59,325 bases of DNA from Oligoflexia bacterium (GTDB taxonomy: Bacteria > Bdellovibrionota > UBA1018), in assembly GCA_014376785.1 (NCBI GenBank), contig JACMQW010000096.1:1-59325 (forward strand), in the 5' to 3' direction. Under the pieces are notes generated by a model, which had not been told where the DNA came from, did not search any database, and saw only the letters and a list, made by a program, of their open reading frames with translations. Numbering within the stretch: position 1 is the stretch's first letter; every line of letters begins with the position of its first letter. The position numbers were made by a program, and so were the translations under genes. This document shows positions 17,173 through 26,442 of this stretch, piece after piece.

Positions 17173-17658
17173 ATGGCGAAAATCTTATCCGAAAAATTCT
17201 ACACCGCGATGAAACGACTCGAGCCGCGGTACCCGACCAAGGTCGCTCTTTTGCTTCCGGCGTTGCACGCTGCCCAGGATGAGCTCACGTGGCTTCCTCC
17301 GGAAGCAATGCAAGAAATCGGTGAATACATCGGAATCCACCCGGCTCAGGTAAAAGAAGTGGCGTCGTTTTACACGATGTACAACTTAAAGCCGGTCGGA
17401 AAATACCATCTAAAAGTCTGCACAAACGTCGCATGCTGCCTGCGTGGTGCATACGATGTGGTCGAGCATTGCGAGAAGAAGCTCGGCATAAAGGTCGGCC
17501 AGACGACGCCGGATAAGCAGTTCACTTTGCATGAAGAAGAATGCCTTGGTGCGTGCGGGACGGCCCCAGCAATGATGTTGAATAATGATTACGTCGAGAA
17601 CCTCGACATTCGAAAGATGGACGAGATTTTAAACCGCCTCTCCGCGAACGCGAAGTAA
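17173..17658 (+). CDS. nuoE: NADH-quinone oxidoreductase subunit E (24 kDa, 2Fe-2S)
   Basis: 161 aa. Part of the NADH-input module; it carries 2Fe-2S cluster N1a. Ligands are visible as CTNVAC and CLGAC in HEEECLGACGTAPAMML. The N-terminal helical part (AALHAAQDELTWLP) is typical. It lies 21 bp after nuoD. The first nuo cluster has no counterpart. Confidence 0.97.
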   Translation: MAKILSEKFYTAMKRLEPRYPTKVALLLPALHAAQDELTWLPPEAMQEIGEYIGIHPAQVKEVASFYTMYNLKPVGKYHLKVCTNVACCLRGAYDVVEHCEKKLGIKVGQTTPDKQFTLHEEECLGACGTAPAMMLNNDYVENLDIRKMDEILNRLSANAK

Positions 17659-17667
17659 GGACTAAAA

Positions 17668-19008
17668 ATGGCTGGCCAACCAAAAGACTTCGAAACCCTC
17701 TACGTTCAGCACTTTCACGAAGAAGCGCGCGCCCTGGCTTATTATCAAGCGAAGATGGAGGGCTATACGGCTTTGAAGAAAGCTTTCGGCATGACCGCCG
17801 ATGCGATCATCGACGAGATGAAGAAGTCAAACTTGCGCGGCCGTGGCGGCGCAGGATTTCCGACCGGAATGAAGTGGGGCTTTATTCCAAAGCAGTCCAC
17901 CAAAGAAAAATACCTCGTTTGTAATGCCGACGAATCTGAGCCCGGCACGTTTAAAGACCGCGATATCATGCGGTACACTCCACATCTGCTCATCGAAGGA
18001 ATGGTCATCGGAGGGTTCGTGATCGGTGCGCACCATGGTTACATTTACATCCGTGGCGAATACACGCGCGAGGCAAAGCTTCTCGATGCCGCCATCGATG
18101 AAGCCTATGCAGCTGGCTTCCTCGGAAAAAATATTCTGGGATCGGGATTCGATTTCGACCTCACCGTCCACCGCGGTGCTGGCGCTTATATTTGCGGCGA
18201 AGAAACCGGCCTCTTAAACTCTCTGGAGGGGAAGCGCGGAGAGCCTCGCGTGAAACCTCCGTTCCCTGCGCAGGCGGGCGCTTTCGGTGGTCCGACGATC
18301 GTAAATAACGTCGAGACGCTCACCGATGTGCCATTCATTATTAACCGCGGCGGCGAGTGGTTCTCGAAACTTGGAAAGCTGGAAAAGTCTGGGGGCACTC
18401 GCCTCTTCTCGGTTTCTGGACACGTGAATAAACCCGGCGTCTACGAGCTCCCGTCCGGCGCCTACACCCTTCGCCAAATTGTATACGATGTTTGCGGCGG
18501 CGTGCTCGATGGAAAAAAACTGAAAGCAGTGATTCCGGGCGGTTCTTCCGCCCCGGTTCTGACCGCAGACGAAATCGACGTCATCGCAGACATCGAGCCC
18601 ATCATGAAAATCGGCTCGATGCTTGGATCCGCCGCAATCATGGTCATTCACGAAGACCAGTGCATGGTCCAGCTGATCGAGCGGATCACGAAGTTCTACG
18701 CCCACGAGTCTTGTGGACAGTGTACCCCTTGCCGCGAAGGCTGCCGTTGGATGGAAGACATCATTCAGCGCATTCTCCATGGAAAAGGGAAAATGGAAGA
18801 CCTTGATCTTCTGCTCGACATCACGAACAACATCAATGGGAAGACGCTCTGCGCACTCGGCGACGCAGCGGCCGGACCAGTCGCGAGTTTTGTGAAGAAA
18901 TTCCGTCCGGAGTTTGAAGCTTACATCCGTGGCGAAAAACGCCTCGCGGGACACGCCCCTGGGCACGGCGGCAAGCACGCCGAAGGACATGGTGAACAAC
19001 ATGGCTAA
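17668..19008 (+). CDS. nuoF: NADH-quinone oxidoreductase subunit F (51 kDa, FMN/NADH) with a His-rich tail
   Basis: 446 aa. Binds NADH and FMN and the 4Fe-4S cluster N3. It shows the glycine-rich motif LRGRGGAGFPTGMKWGF, CNADESEPGTFKDR, and the cluster ligands ESCGQCTPCREG plus the Cys in KTLCALGDAA. The last 20 or so residues are unusual, with repeated Gly-His (GHAPGHGGKHAEGHGEQHG). This could bind metal and may favour the overlap with nuoG, whose start lies within this tail's coding sequence. Confidence 0.98.
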   Translation: MAGQPKDFETLYVQHFHEEARALAYYQAKMEGYTALKKAFGMTADAIIDEMKKSNLRGRGGAGFPTGMKWGFIPKQSTKEKYLVCNADESEPGTFKDRDIMRYTPHLLIEGMVIGGFVIGAHHGYIYIRGEYTREAKLLDAAIDEAYAAGFLGKNILGSGFDFDLTVHRGAGAYICGEETGLLNSLEGKRGEPRVKPPFPAQAGAFGGPTIVNNVETLTDVPFIINRGGEWFSKLGKLEKSGGTRLFSVSGHVNKPGVYELPSGAYTLRQIVYDVCGGVLDGKKLKAVIPGGSSAPVLTADEIDVIADIEPIMKIGSMLGSAAIMVIHEDQCMVQLIERITKFYAHESCGQCTPCREGCRWMEDIIQRILHGKGKMEDLDLLLDITNNINGKTLCALGDAAAGPVASFVKKFRPEFEAYIRGEKRLAGHAPGHGGKHAEGHGEQHG

Positions 19009-20440
19009 GTGTACGATTGACGGCCGAGAAGTAGAATTCACGGCTGGAGAGAATCTGATCGAAATTGCTCGGCGGGTGGGCGTCGAAATCCCTTACTTCT
19101 GTTACCATCCGGGCCTTTCGGTAGTGGCCCAATGCCGGATGTGTGCAGTCGAAGTCGAAAAAATGCCGAAGCTCCAAACGGCGTGTTCGACTCCCGCTTC
19201 CGACGGAATGATTGTTCACACGGATTCGGAGCGCGCGAAGTCGAACCAGAAGTCCATCATGGAATTTCTTCTGATCAATCACCCCCTCGACTGTCCGATC
19301 TGCGACAAAGCGGGCGAGTGTGACCTTCAAGAGAACTCTTTCAAATACGGCGACGCCTACATGCGCACGTCTGAAGAGCGCCGCACTTACCTTGACCTCG
19401 ACATGGGTCCGGTGATCAAAAAGAACATGAACCGCTGCATTCACTGCACGCGGTGCATTCGTTTCGGAGCTGAAGTTGCCGGCGTCCGTGAAATGGTGGC
19501 CGTTTCCCGCGGGAATAATACGGAAATTACCACGATCGATGGTCGCCCACTCGAAACCGACTATGCCGGTAACTATGCCGATATCTGCCCGACCGGTTCG
19601 TTGACCCTTAAGGACTTCCGGTTTCATAAGCGCGCGTGGATGTTGAAAAAGACAGCCACCGTTTGTGAAGGCTGCTCCAAGGGCTGTAATATGGAAATTC
19701 AGCAAGATAACAACGTGATCGAACGCTGCATTCCGCGTCCGAACATGGAAATCAACCGCTACTGGCTCTGTGACGAAGGCCGATTCAATTACCACTACGT
19801 GAACGACCGATCTCGCATCACCGCGCCGACTTCTCTCGGCGGGAAAACCAGCTGGACGAGCGCGGTTGCGGCGGCAAAGGAAGCTCTTAAGGGTAAGAAG
19901 GTTTTGGTTCTTGCGGGATCGGACCTCACCCAAGAAGAAGCGAAGCTCTTGATCGAGTTTGCTCCGAAAGCGTTTCCAGGTTCGACCCTTCTTCATTTTG
20001 GTACGCCGGGAATCACGGCGACCACCCAAGACGCGCCTGCGGACACGCTATTAAAGCGCAAGTCGAAGACCTCGAATCTGAACGGATGGGAAAAGCTCGG
20101 CGTAAAAGGAGCAGATTCTATTCCCGCGGGAACCGAGGCAGTGCTTGTGATTCGTGGCGGACGAGCTGAACTTCCGAACCTTGACGGCGTGTCGACCGTG
20201 GTTGCGATCGGTGTCTTCAATGAATCCGAAGTTGCCGCTGCGAAAGTCACCCTTCCCGGAACGAGCTTTTCTGAGAAAGACGGAACGATCGTAAACTACG
20301 AAGGTCGCGAACAGCGCCTGCGCCGATCGATCAATCCGGTCGGCCAATCCAAGCAACTCGGTGAAATCCTGATGCTCTGGACGCACTCGGCTGCGGCGGC
20401 TCCCCGTCCGATGGAATCCGTGAAGGGTGTGGTGGCTTAA
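19001..20440 (+). CDS. nuoG: NADH-quinone oxidoreductase subunit G, short form
   Basis: 479 aa from ATG 19001, chosen because the ferredoxin domain begins at once (MAKCTIDGREVEF) and GGTGA precedes it; it overlaps nuoF by 8 nt. The 2Fe-2S ligands are CYHPG...CRMC...C. The His-ligated cluster is in HPLDCPICDKAGEC. The third is CIHCTRC...CPTGSL, and an N7-type site is CEGCSKGC plus the Cys in YWLCDEGR. The C-terminal molybdopterin-like domain is cut down to about 250 residues, against roughly 680 in E. coli NuoG (about 900 aa in all). Confidence 0.96.
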   Translation: MAKCTIDGREVEFTAGENLIEIARRVGVEIPYFCYHPGLSVVAQCRMCAVEVEKMPKLQTACSTPASDGMIVHTDSERAKSNQKSIMEFLLINHPLDCPICDKAGECDLQENSFKYGDAYMRTSEERRTYLDLDMGPVIKKNMNRCIHCTRCIRFGAEVAGVREMVAVSRGNNTEITTIDGRPLETDYAGNYADICPTGSLTLKDFRFHKRAWMLKKTATVCEGCSKGCNMEIQQDNNVIERCIPRPNMEINRYWLCDEGRFNYHYVNDRSRITAPTSLGGKTSWTSAVAAAKEALKGKKVLVLAGSDLTQEEAKLLIEFAPKAFPGSTLLHFGTPGITATTQDAPADTLLKRKSKTSNLNGWEKLGVKGADSIPAGTEAVLVIRGGRAELPNLDGVSTVVAIGVFNESEVAAAKVTLPGTSFSEKDGTIVNYEGREQRLRRSINPVGQSKQLGEILMLWTHSAAAAPRPMESVKGVVA

Positions 20441-21538
20441 GTGAATGCCGAACTCGACACCTTCGACTTGATTGCGATGGGTTTGAAAATCGCGGTGGTA
20501 GTGGTGATGCTCCTCCAAGTCGTACCGATCATGGTGTGGGTTGAGAGACGCGGATCTGCACTCTTGCAGAATCGTTTAGGCCCAAACCGCATCGGACCTC
20601 TGGGTCTTTTCCAATCCCTCGTGGATGCGGTGAAGATGATGACTAAGGAAGATCGCGCCACGGGACACGTGAATCCGTTTTACTACCGTCTCGCGCCACT
20701 TGTTTCTCTCTTGCCTGCGTTTTTGACGTTTGCAGCGATCCCTTTCGCAAGCCACATCACGATGGGTGACAAAACGGTTCAGTTCCAGATCGCAGACCTC
20801 AACGTCGGCCTTCTCTACATTCTGTCCGTAACCTCACTCTCTGTTTACGGAATCATCATGGGGTCCTGGGCATCGAATAATAAATATTCGATGCTCGGCG
20901 GGCTTCGTTCGACGGCCCAGATGATTTCTTACGAGCTCTCGATGGGGCTCGCGATCATCGGAATCGTGATGATTTTCGGTTCCATTCAGATGGGTGACAT
21001 CGCCACAGCTCAGGGTGCAACGCTCATCCAACTCGGCCCGATTGCCATTCCGAAATGGGGAGTTTTTCTCCAGCCGCTCGGTTTCATCATTTTTCTGATC
21101 TGCACTTACGCGGAAACCAATCGACTTCCGTTCGATTTGCCCGAGGGTGAATCCGAAATCGTCGCAGGTTACCACCTTGAATATTATTCCATGATGTTTG
21201 GGATGTTCATGATGGCCGAATACATCAACATGACGGTGGCTTCGGCTTTCGTCACGACGCTGTATTTTGGTGGGTGGCAGCTGCTTCCGGGAATGACCTT
21301 TCTTCTGACCCATAGCGGTTTAGAAGGAATGAATTTCGAATGGGCACGAGTGGCGCTCGAGGCGATTTCGTTTGTCTTGAAAGTCGCTTTCTTCATGTGG
21401 CTCTTCGTTTGGGTTCGCTGGACCATCCCACGGTTCCGCTATGACCAAGTGATGCACCTCGGGTGGAAAGTCCTTCTGCCCCTCTCGCTCCTCAACATCC
21501 TGATCACGGGATTTTTGATTTACCTGAAAGTTCTCTAA
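20441..21538 (+). CDS. nuoH: NADH-quinone oxidoreductase subunit H
   Basis: 365 aa, GTG start directly after the nuoG stop. About eight helices. The hallmark loops are intact: ERRGSALLQNRLGPNRIGPL and AETNRLPFDLPEGESEIVAG followed by YHLEYYSMMFG. It forms the quinone channel and the link between electron transfer and proton pumping. It is the reference for the altered loop of the copy at 6991. Confidence 0.98.
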   Translation: MNAELDTFDLIAMGLKIAVVVVMLLQVVPIMVWVERRGSALLQNRLGPNRIGPLGLFQSLVDAVKMMTKEDRATGHVNPFYYRLAPLVSLLPAFLTFAAIPFASHITMGDKTVQFQIADLNVGLLYILSVTSLSVYGIIMGSWASNNKYSMLGGLRSTAQMISYELSMGLAIIGIVMIFGSIQMGDIATAQGATLIQLGPIAIPKWGVFLQPLGFIIFLICTYAETNRLPFDLPEGESEIVAGYHLEYYSMMFGMFMMAEYINMTVASAFVTTLYFGGWQLLPGMTFLLTHSGLEGMNFEWARVALEAISFVLKVAFFMWLFVWVRWTIPRFRYDQVMHLGWKVLLPLSLLNILITGFLIYLKVL

Positions 21539-21553
21539 GAAAGCGGATGAGAT

Positions 21554-21997
21554 ATGCTCGTTAAACGCGACGTAAAAGCCCTCCAAAATATTTATCTGAT
21601 CGAGGTCTTAAAGGGCCTGGCGATCACGATGAAACACATGCTCTTTTCCAAAGCAGTCACGATTCAGTATCCGGAAGAACGTCGGAACTACTCGGACCGT
21701 TACCGCGGAATGCATTACATCAAGGCCACCAATGGAGTTGAGAATTGCACGGCGTGCATGCTCTGCCCGACGGTTTGTCCTGCAGAGTGTATTCACATCG
21801 TGGCAGGAGAGCGTCCAGACAAAGAAAAGTATCCGGTGAAGTTTGAAATCGACATTCTTCGCTGCTGTTTCTGTGGCATGTGTGAAGAGGCTTGTCCGAA
21901 AGATGCGATTAAGCTCTCGAAGATTTACGAAATGAGTACGTCGAAGCGCGTCGTTTACGATAAAGACTATTTGCTCGAGCAGAGGGGACATAAGTAA
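21554..21997 (+). CDS. nuoI: NADH-quinone oxidoreductase subunit I
   Basis: 147 aa. Two ferredoxin motifs: CTACMLCPTVCP (about 59) and CCFCGMCEEACP (about 98), binding N6a and N6b. It has the N-terminal membrane-contact helix and the YRGMHY motif. Its stop codon shares a base with the nuoJ start (TAATG). Confidence 0.97.
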   Translation: MLVKRDVKALQNIYLIEVLKGLAITMKHMLFSKAVTIQYPEERRNYSDRYRGMHYIKATNGVENCTACMLCPTVCPAECIHIVAGERPDKEKYPVKFEIDILRCCFCGMCEEACPKDAIKLSKIYEMSTSKRVVYDKDYLLEQRGHK

Positions 21998-22536
21998 TGG
22001 ACATCTCGCCCGTTGGTTTTTACCTCTTCGCCGGAGTTGCGATTGCTTGCTCACTTTTAGTGGTCTTCAAGAAAAGTCCCGTTTCGAGCGCATTTAGTTT
22101 GATTCTAGTGTTTGCCGCATTCGCGGGCATCTACGCAAACCTGGCTGCCCACCTTGTCGCCGCACTCCAAGTGCTCGTGTACGCGGGAGCGATCATGGTT
22201 TTGTTCATCTTCGTCATCATGCTCCTCAGCGCCGACGAGCCTTCATTCGACATGGGACGATCGCATCCGCTCGTAAAAGCACTCGTTGGGTTTTTCTGTG
22301 TCGCCCTGTTCGTCATGTTCGTTTGGGCGCTGAAGAAATCCGATCACGGCCAAGTCCTCGTGGGCCCGTACTCGGTTGCGGCCGTGGCGGCTTCGGGAGG
22401 TAACTCAAAAGTAGTCTCCCAGCTGATGTTCACTCGTTACATTCTTCCATTTGAGCTCACTTCGATTTTGCTTCTCGCGGGAATCGTCGGTGCGATCGCC
22501 CTAGCGAAACGAAACCTCGGAAAAGAGGGAAAATGA
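21997..22536 (+). CDS. nuoJ: NADH-quinone oxidoreductase subunit J
   Basis: 179 aa with five helices. Helix 3 carries the conserved [20 protein letters not shown] pattern with the family's Tyr. It is a membrane-arm subunit beside NuoK and NuoA. It overlaps nuoK by ATGA. Confidence 0.96.
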   Translation: MDISPVGFYLFAGVAIACSLLVVFKKSPVSSAFSLILVFAAFAGIYANLAAHLVAALQVLVYAGAIMVLFIFVIMLLSADEPSFDMGRSHPLVKALVGFFCVALFVMFVWALKKSDHGQVLVGPYSVAAVAASGGNSKVVSQLMFTRYILPFELTSILLLAGIVGAIALAKRNLGKEGK

Positions 22537-22850
22537 ATACCGAAAACCTTGTTGCCCCTTGGGTCGTTCAGTCTTTTTGCGCGATGATTTTCTTCATCGG
22601 TCTCTCGGGGGTTCTTGTCCGCCGAAATATCCTTGTGATTCTCATGTGTGTGGAACTCATGCTGAATGCGGTGAACCTGTCATTCGTTGCATATGCGCAC
22701 CAGCTCCAGGACATGGGCGGTCAGATGGCTGTATTTTTCATCATCGTCGTTGCGGCGGCTGAAAGTGCTGTCGGACTGGGTCTTTTGATCGCGATGTTCC
22801 GGACGTTGAAAACTGTCGATACGGACGAAATCCGTCTCCTGAAAGAATAG
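22533..22850 (+). CDS. nuoK: NADH-quinone oxidoreductase subunit K
   Basis: 105 aa with three helices. Both functional glutamates are present, in [11 protein letters not shown] and [11 protein letters not shown]. It is a Mnh/Mrp C-like proton-path subunit. The start overlaps the nuoJ stop. Confidence 0.97.
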   Translation: MNTENLVAPWVVQSFCAMIFFIGLSGVLVRRNILVILMCVELMLNAVNLSFVAYAHQLQDMGGQMAVFFIIVVAAAESAVGLGLLIAMFRTLKTVDTDEIRLLKE

Positions 22851-22860
22851 GCTCGAGACT

Positions 22861-24885
22861 GTGGAAAATACGATGCTGAAATGGATCCCGCTTCTTCCGC
22901 TAATCGGTTTCACGATTAATGGATTTTGGTACGCCCTCATCCAATGTCGTCCCGGCGCAAAAAAGGCAGGAGCAACGATTCCCGGTCTGATTGCGACGCT
23001 TGCCATTTTTGGGGCGTTTTTGATTTCAGTGAAGACGTTCCTCGAGCTCAAGGGAATGCCAGCCGAAGGACGCTTCGTCGAGCAGCACCTCTTTAATTGG
23101 ATCCACGTCGGCGACCTTGATTTAAAAATGGCGCTGCGAGTGGATTCGCTTTCCACTCTTTTTACCCTCGTGATCACGGGAGTGGGAACGCTCATTCACC
23201 TCTACTCCATCGGCTACATGAGCCACGATGCGACTCCTGGAAAGTTTTTCGCTTATTTGAACCTGTTTTGTTTTGCGATGCTCATGCTCGTCATGGGGTC
23301 TTCGCTTCCAATCCTGTTTTTGGGCTGGGAAGGCGTCGGTCTTTGCTCTTACTTGCTGATCGGCTATTGGTATGAGGATCTTGAAAAAGCGAAAGCGGGC
23401 AAAAAGGCCTTCATCGCGAACCGGGTTGGAGACTTAGGCTTTCTCCTCGGCATGTTCATGATCTACACGCATTTCGGGACTTTGGAGTTCACGAAAATTA
23501 CGGAGCTTCTCGCGCGGGGCGACTTCATTGCGGCGATCAGCCCAGCAGCAATTACCGCGACTTGCTTACTTCTGTTCGTCGGTTGCACCGGCAAGTCTGC
23601 GCAAATTCCGCTTTATGTTTGGCTGCCGGACGCTATGGCGGGCCCGACCCCTGTTTCTGCACTCATCCACGCGGCTACGATGGTGACCTCGGGAATCTAC
23701 TTGGTCTCTCGGCTGAACGGACTCTTCTCGCTTTCGCATACCGCGATGATGACCATGGCGGTGATCGGCGGGCTGACCGCATTTTTTGCGGCGACGATTG
23801 CGATTGCCCAGAACGATATCAAAAAAGTACTCGCGTACTCGACCGTTTCGCAGCTCGGTTACATGTTCCTCGCGTGTGGTGTGGGCGCTTATACCGCAGG
23901 TGTCTTCCATGTCATCACGCACGCTTTCTTCAAGGCGCTGATGTTCCTCGGAGCGGGTTCCGTGATTCACGGCATGCACGAAGAGCAAGACATTCTAAAA
24001 ATGGGCGGACTGCGTTTGAAGATGCCCGTCACTTTCGTCACTTTCTTAGTAGGTTGGGTCGCGATTTGCGGTCTCCCTCCGTTCTCCGGATTTTTCTCGA
24101 AAGATGAAATCCTGTGGAACGCGTTTGCAAGCCCTCACGGAAGCAAACTCCTCTGGGTCGTGGGTGCGGTGACTGCGGCAATGACCGCCTTCTACATGAC
24201 CCGAATGTTTTACCTCACGTTCATGGGTAAGCCTCGTTTCGATGAATCGAAAATGGGTGGCGCTCACGATTCGCACGCGGCTCACGGTCACGACGATCAT
24301 GCCGGACACGGACATGCGGATCACGGCCATGCTCCTCAAGGTGTGCATGAGTCTCCGGCCACGATGACGATCCCCCTCGTTGTACTGGCGATTCTTTCGA
24401 TCGTGGGCGGATTCATCGGCATCCCGCACATGAGCTGGCTTGAAGAGTGGCTCGAGCCCGTCATTCCCGCGCACGACCCGGCAACTTTTACTGCGGGACA
24501 CACGACCGAATACTTGCTGATGGGAGTGTCGACCCTCATTGCGATTCTGTCGATCGCGTACGCTTGGAAGACGTATACGAATCTGAAAGAGGCTTCGGCG
24601 CGCAAAGCTCGTCACGCAAAACTCCACGAGACGCTCGAGCATAAATGGTACGTGGATGAAGCTTACGAAAGCGCCGTCATCCAGCCGATTTACGAAATGT
24701 CGGTGAAGCTCTGGAAGAATGTCGACGTGGCAGTGATCGACAGAGTGGTGCTTGGATTCGGGCGCGTTTCCGAGTGGACCGGTCAAGCAGCGAGAACGGC
24801 TCAAACCGGCTCGATTCAAGTTTACGCAGTGATGATTCTCATCGGCCTTGCGCTGAGTCTGGGTTATCTCGTTCGCGGATTTTAA
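22861..24885 (+). CDS. nuoL: NADH-quinone oxidoreductase subunit L, with a His-rich insert
   Basis: 674 aa (GTG 22861; ATG 22873 is an equally possible start). Proton-pumping antiporter-like subunit. The key segments are intact: WEGVGLCSYLLIGYWY, CTGKSAQIPLYVWLPDAM, AGPTPVSALIHAATMV, and the long C-terminal lateral helix with a final membrane anchor. Unusual is a stretch at about residues 465-495 with more than ten histidines (DSHAAHGHDDHAGHGHADHG and beyond) in the loop between late helices. Metal binding is possible but unproven. Confidence 0.97.
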   Translation: MENTMLKWIPLLPLIGFTINGFWYALIQCRPGAKKAGATIPGLIATLAIFGAFLISVKTFLELKGMPAEGRFVEQHLFNWIHVGDLDLKMALRVDSLSTLFTLVITGVGTLIHLYSIGYMSHDATPGKFFAYLNLFCFAMLMLVMGSSLPILFLGWEGVGLCSYLLIGYWYEDLEKAKAGKKAFIANRVGDLGFLLGMFMIYTHFGTLEFTKITELLARGDFIAAISPAAITATCLLLFVGCTGKSAQIPLYVWLPDAMAGPTPVSALIHAATMVTSGIYLVSRLNGLFSLSHTAMMTMAVIGGLTAFFAATIAIAQNDIKKVLAYSTVSQLGYMFLACGVGAYTAGVFHVITHAFFKALMFLGAGSVIHGMHEEQDILKMGGLRLKMPVTFVTFLVGWVAICGLPPFSGFFSKDEILWNAFASPHGSKLLWVVGAVTAAMTAFYMTRMFYLTFMGKPRFDESKMGGAHDSHAAHGHDDHAGHGHADHGHAPQGVHESPATMTIPLVVLAILSIVGGFIGIPHMSWLEEWLEPVIPAHDPATFTAGHTTEYLLMGVSTLIAILSIAYAWKTYTNLKEASARKARHAKLHETLEHKWYVDEAYESAVIQPIYEMSVKLWKNVDVAVIDRVVLGFGRVSEWTGQAARTAQTGSIQVYAVMILIGLALSLGYLVRGF

Positions 24886-24912
24886 GCGGTTTTAGAGGAA
24901 GGCACTCGTTAT

Positions 24913-26442
24913 ATGGAATGGTTAAATACCCACTTACTGACCGCTTTGACATTTCTCCCGCTCGCTTGGGCGGTAGCAGGAATGGCAATTCCGGGAAGGT
25001 TTTCGAAGCACTGGACTCTCGCAGGATCATTACTGCTGTTTGCGGTTTCGCTGAAGCTTTACTACGGATTCGATCCTCACGGAGCTGAGTTCCAGTTCGC
25101 AGAATCAGTGGAGTGGATTCCTGGCCTCGGCGTGAATTACCTCATCGGGATGGACGGCATCAGTCTCTGGCTGATTTTGCTCACGACCTTCCTCATGCCG
25201 ATTGTCGTTCTCTCCTCTTACAACGGAGTCGAAGACCGAGAAAAAGAATACTACACGCTTTTGATGGCGCTCCAGACGGGGATGATCGGCGCATTCGTTT
25301 CGCTCGATTCATTCCTGTTTTACGTCTTTTGGGAAGCCATGCTCATTCCGATGTATTTTTTGATCGGAATTTGGGGCGGAAAAGACCGAATTTACGCCAC
25401 GATGAAATTTTTTATTTTCACTATGGTCGGCTCGCTTCTGATGCTCGTTGCGATCTTCTTCTTAGCTTATCAGCATAAAATGCAATTCGGCTCCTTCTCT
25501 ACGGCACTCGTCGAACTCTATAAAGTGAGGCTCGACGGAAGCGGTTTCCTCTCGACTCAGAGCTTGCTCTTCCTAGCCTTTGCCCTCGCTTTTGCAATTA
25601 AGGTTCCCCTTTTCCCGCTCCACACTTGGTTACCCGATGCGCACGTCCAAGCTCCGACCGCAGGTTCGGTGATCTTGGCGGGTGTGCTCTTGAAAATGGG
25701 CGGTTACGGATTCATCCGCTTCGCGTTTCCTCTTTTCCCGCAAGCCGTAGTCTTGTACCAACCGACCTTTCTGGTTCTCGGATCGGTTGCGATTGTCTAC
25801 GGTGCCTGGGTTGCCATGGTTCAGCCAGACATGAAAAAGCTCGTCGCCTATTCGTCGGTCTCTCACATGGGGTACGTGATCATCGGCCTCTTTTCGTTGA
25901 ACGCGATTGGATCTACGGGGGCCGTCTATCAGATGTTGAACCATGGGATTTCGACTCCGGCGCTCTTCTTGATGGTCGGTATGCTCTATGAAAGACGCCA
26001 CACGAAAGAAATCAAAGAGTACGGCGGAATCACGAAGGTCATGCCACTCTTCGCGGTCGCGTTCATGATTGCGACGCTTTCTTCGGTTGCCCTTCCTGGA
26101 ACGAACGGCTTCATCGGTGAGTTCCTGATCCTCTTAGGCGCATGGAAAGCAAATCCTGGACTGACCGTGCTTGCCGCAACCGGCGTCATCTTCGGCGCGG
26201 TTTACATGCTCTGGATGATCCAAAGAGTGATGTTCGGACCCCTCACCAACGAAGCAAACAAGAAGCTGAAGGACCTCTCACTCAGAGAGATTGTCGTCCT
26301 CGCGCCCCTCATGGTCGCGATTTTTTGGATGGGCGTCGCACCGAACTTCTTTTTTCGTAAAATGGAAACTTCGATCACCCGTTTAGTGGATCGCACCGCG
26401 AAAGCGGGCGCGGTTGCTGTGGCCTTGAAAGGCGAAAGATAA
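24913..26442 (+). CDS. nuoM: NADH-quinone oxidoreductase subunit M
   Basis: 509 aa, about 14 helices. It keeps the pumping residues: Glu141 (FWEAMLIPMYF), Lys230 (AIKVPLFPLHTWLPDAH), the Lys of VLLKMGGYG, and the Glu of GFIGEFLIL. A proton-translocating antiporter-like subunit. The stop shares a base with the nuoN start (TAATG). Confidence 0.98.
   Translation: MEWLNTHLLTALTFLPLAWAVAGMAIPGRFSKHWTLAGSLLLFAVSLKLYYGFDPHGAEFQFAESVEWIPGLGVNYLIGMDGISLWLILLTTFLMPIVVLSSYNGVEDREKEYYTLLMALQTGMIGAFVSLDSFLFYVFWEAMLIPMYFLIGIWGGKDRIYATMKFFIFTMVGSLLMLVAIFFLAYQHKMQFGSFSTALVELYKVRLDGSGFLSTQSLLFLAFALAFAIKVPLFPLHTWLPDAHVQAPTAGSVILAGVLLKMGGYGFIRFAFPLFPQAVVLYQPTFLVLGSVAIVYGAWVAMVQPDMKKLVAYSSVSHMGYVIIGLFSLNAIGSTGAVYQMLNHGISTPALFLMVGMLYERRHTKEIKEYGGITKVMPLFAVAFMIATLSSVALPGTNGFIGEFLILLGAWKANPGLTVLAATGVIFGAVYMLWMIQRVMFGPLTNEANKKLKDLSLREIVVLAPLMVAIFWMGVAPNFFFRKMETSITRLVDRTAKAGAVAVALKGER

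Noticed and set aside
18833-20029. 398-codon minus-strand frame across nuoF/nuoG
   Set aside because: Shadow of conserved nuo genes, His/Arg-rich composition, no ribosome-binding site of note.
24046-24819. 257-codon minus-strand frame inside nuoL
   Set aside because: Antisense to conserved NuoL sequence, including the His-rich insert; no support as a protein.
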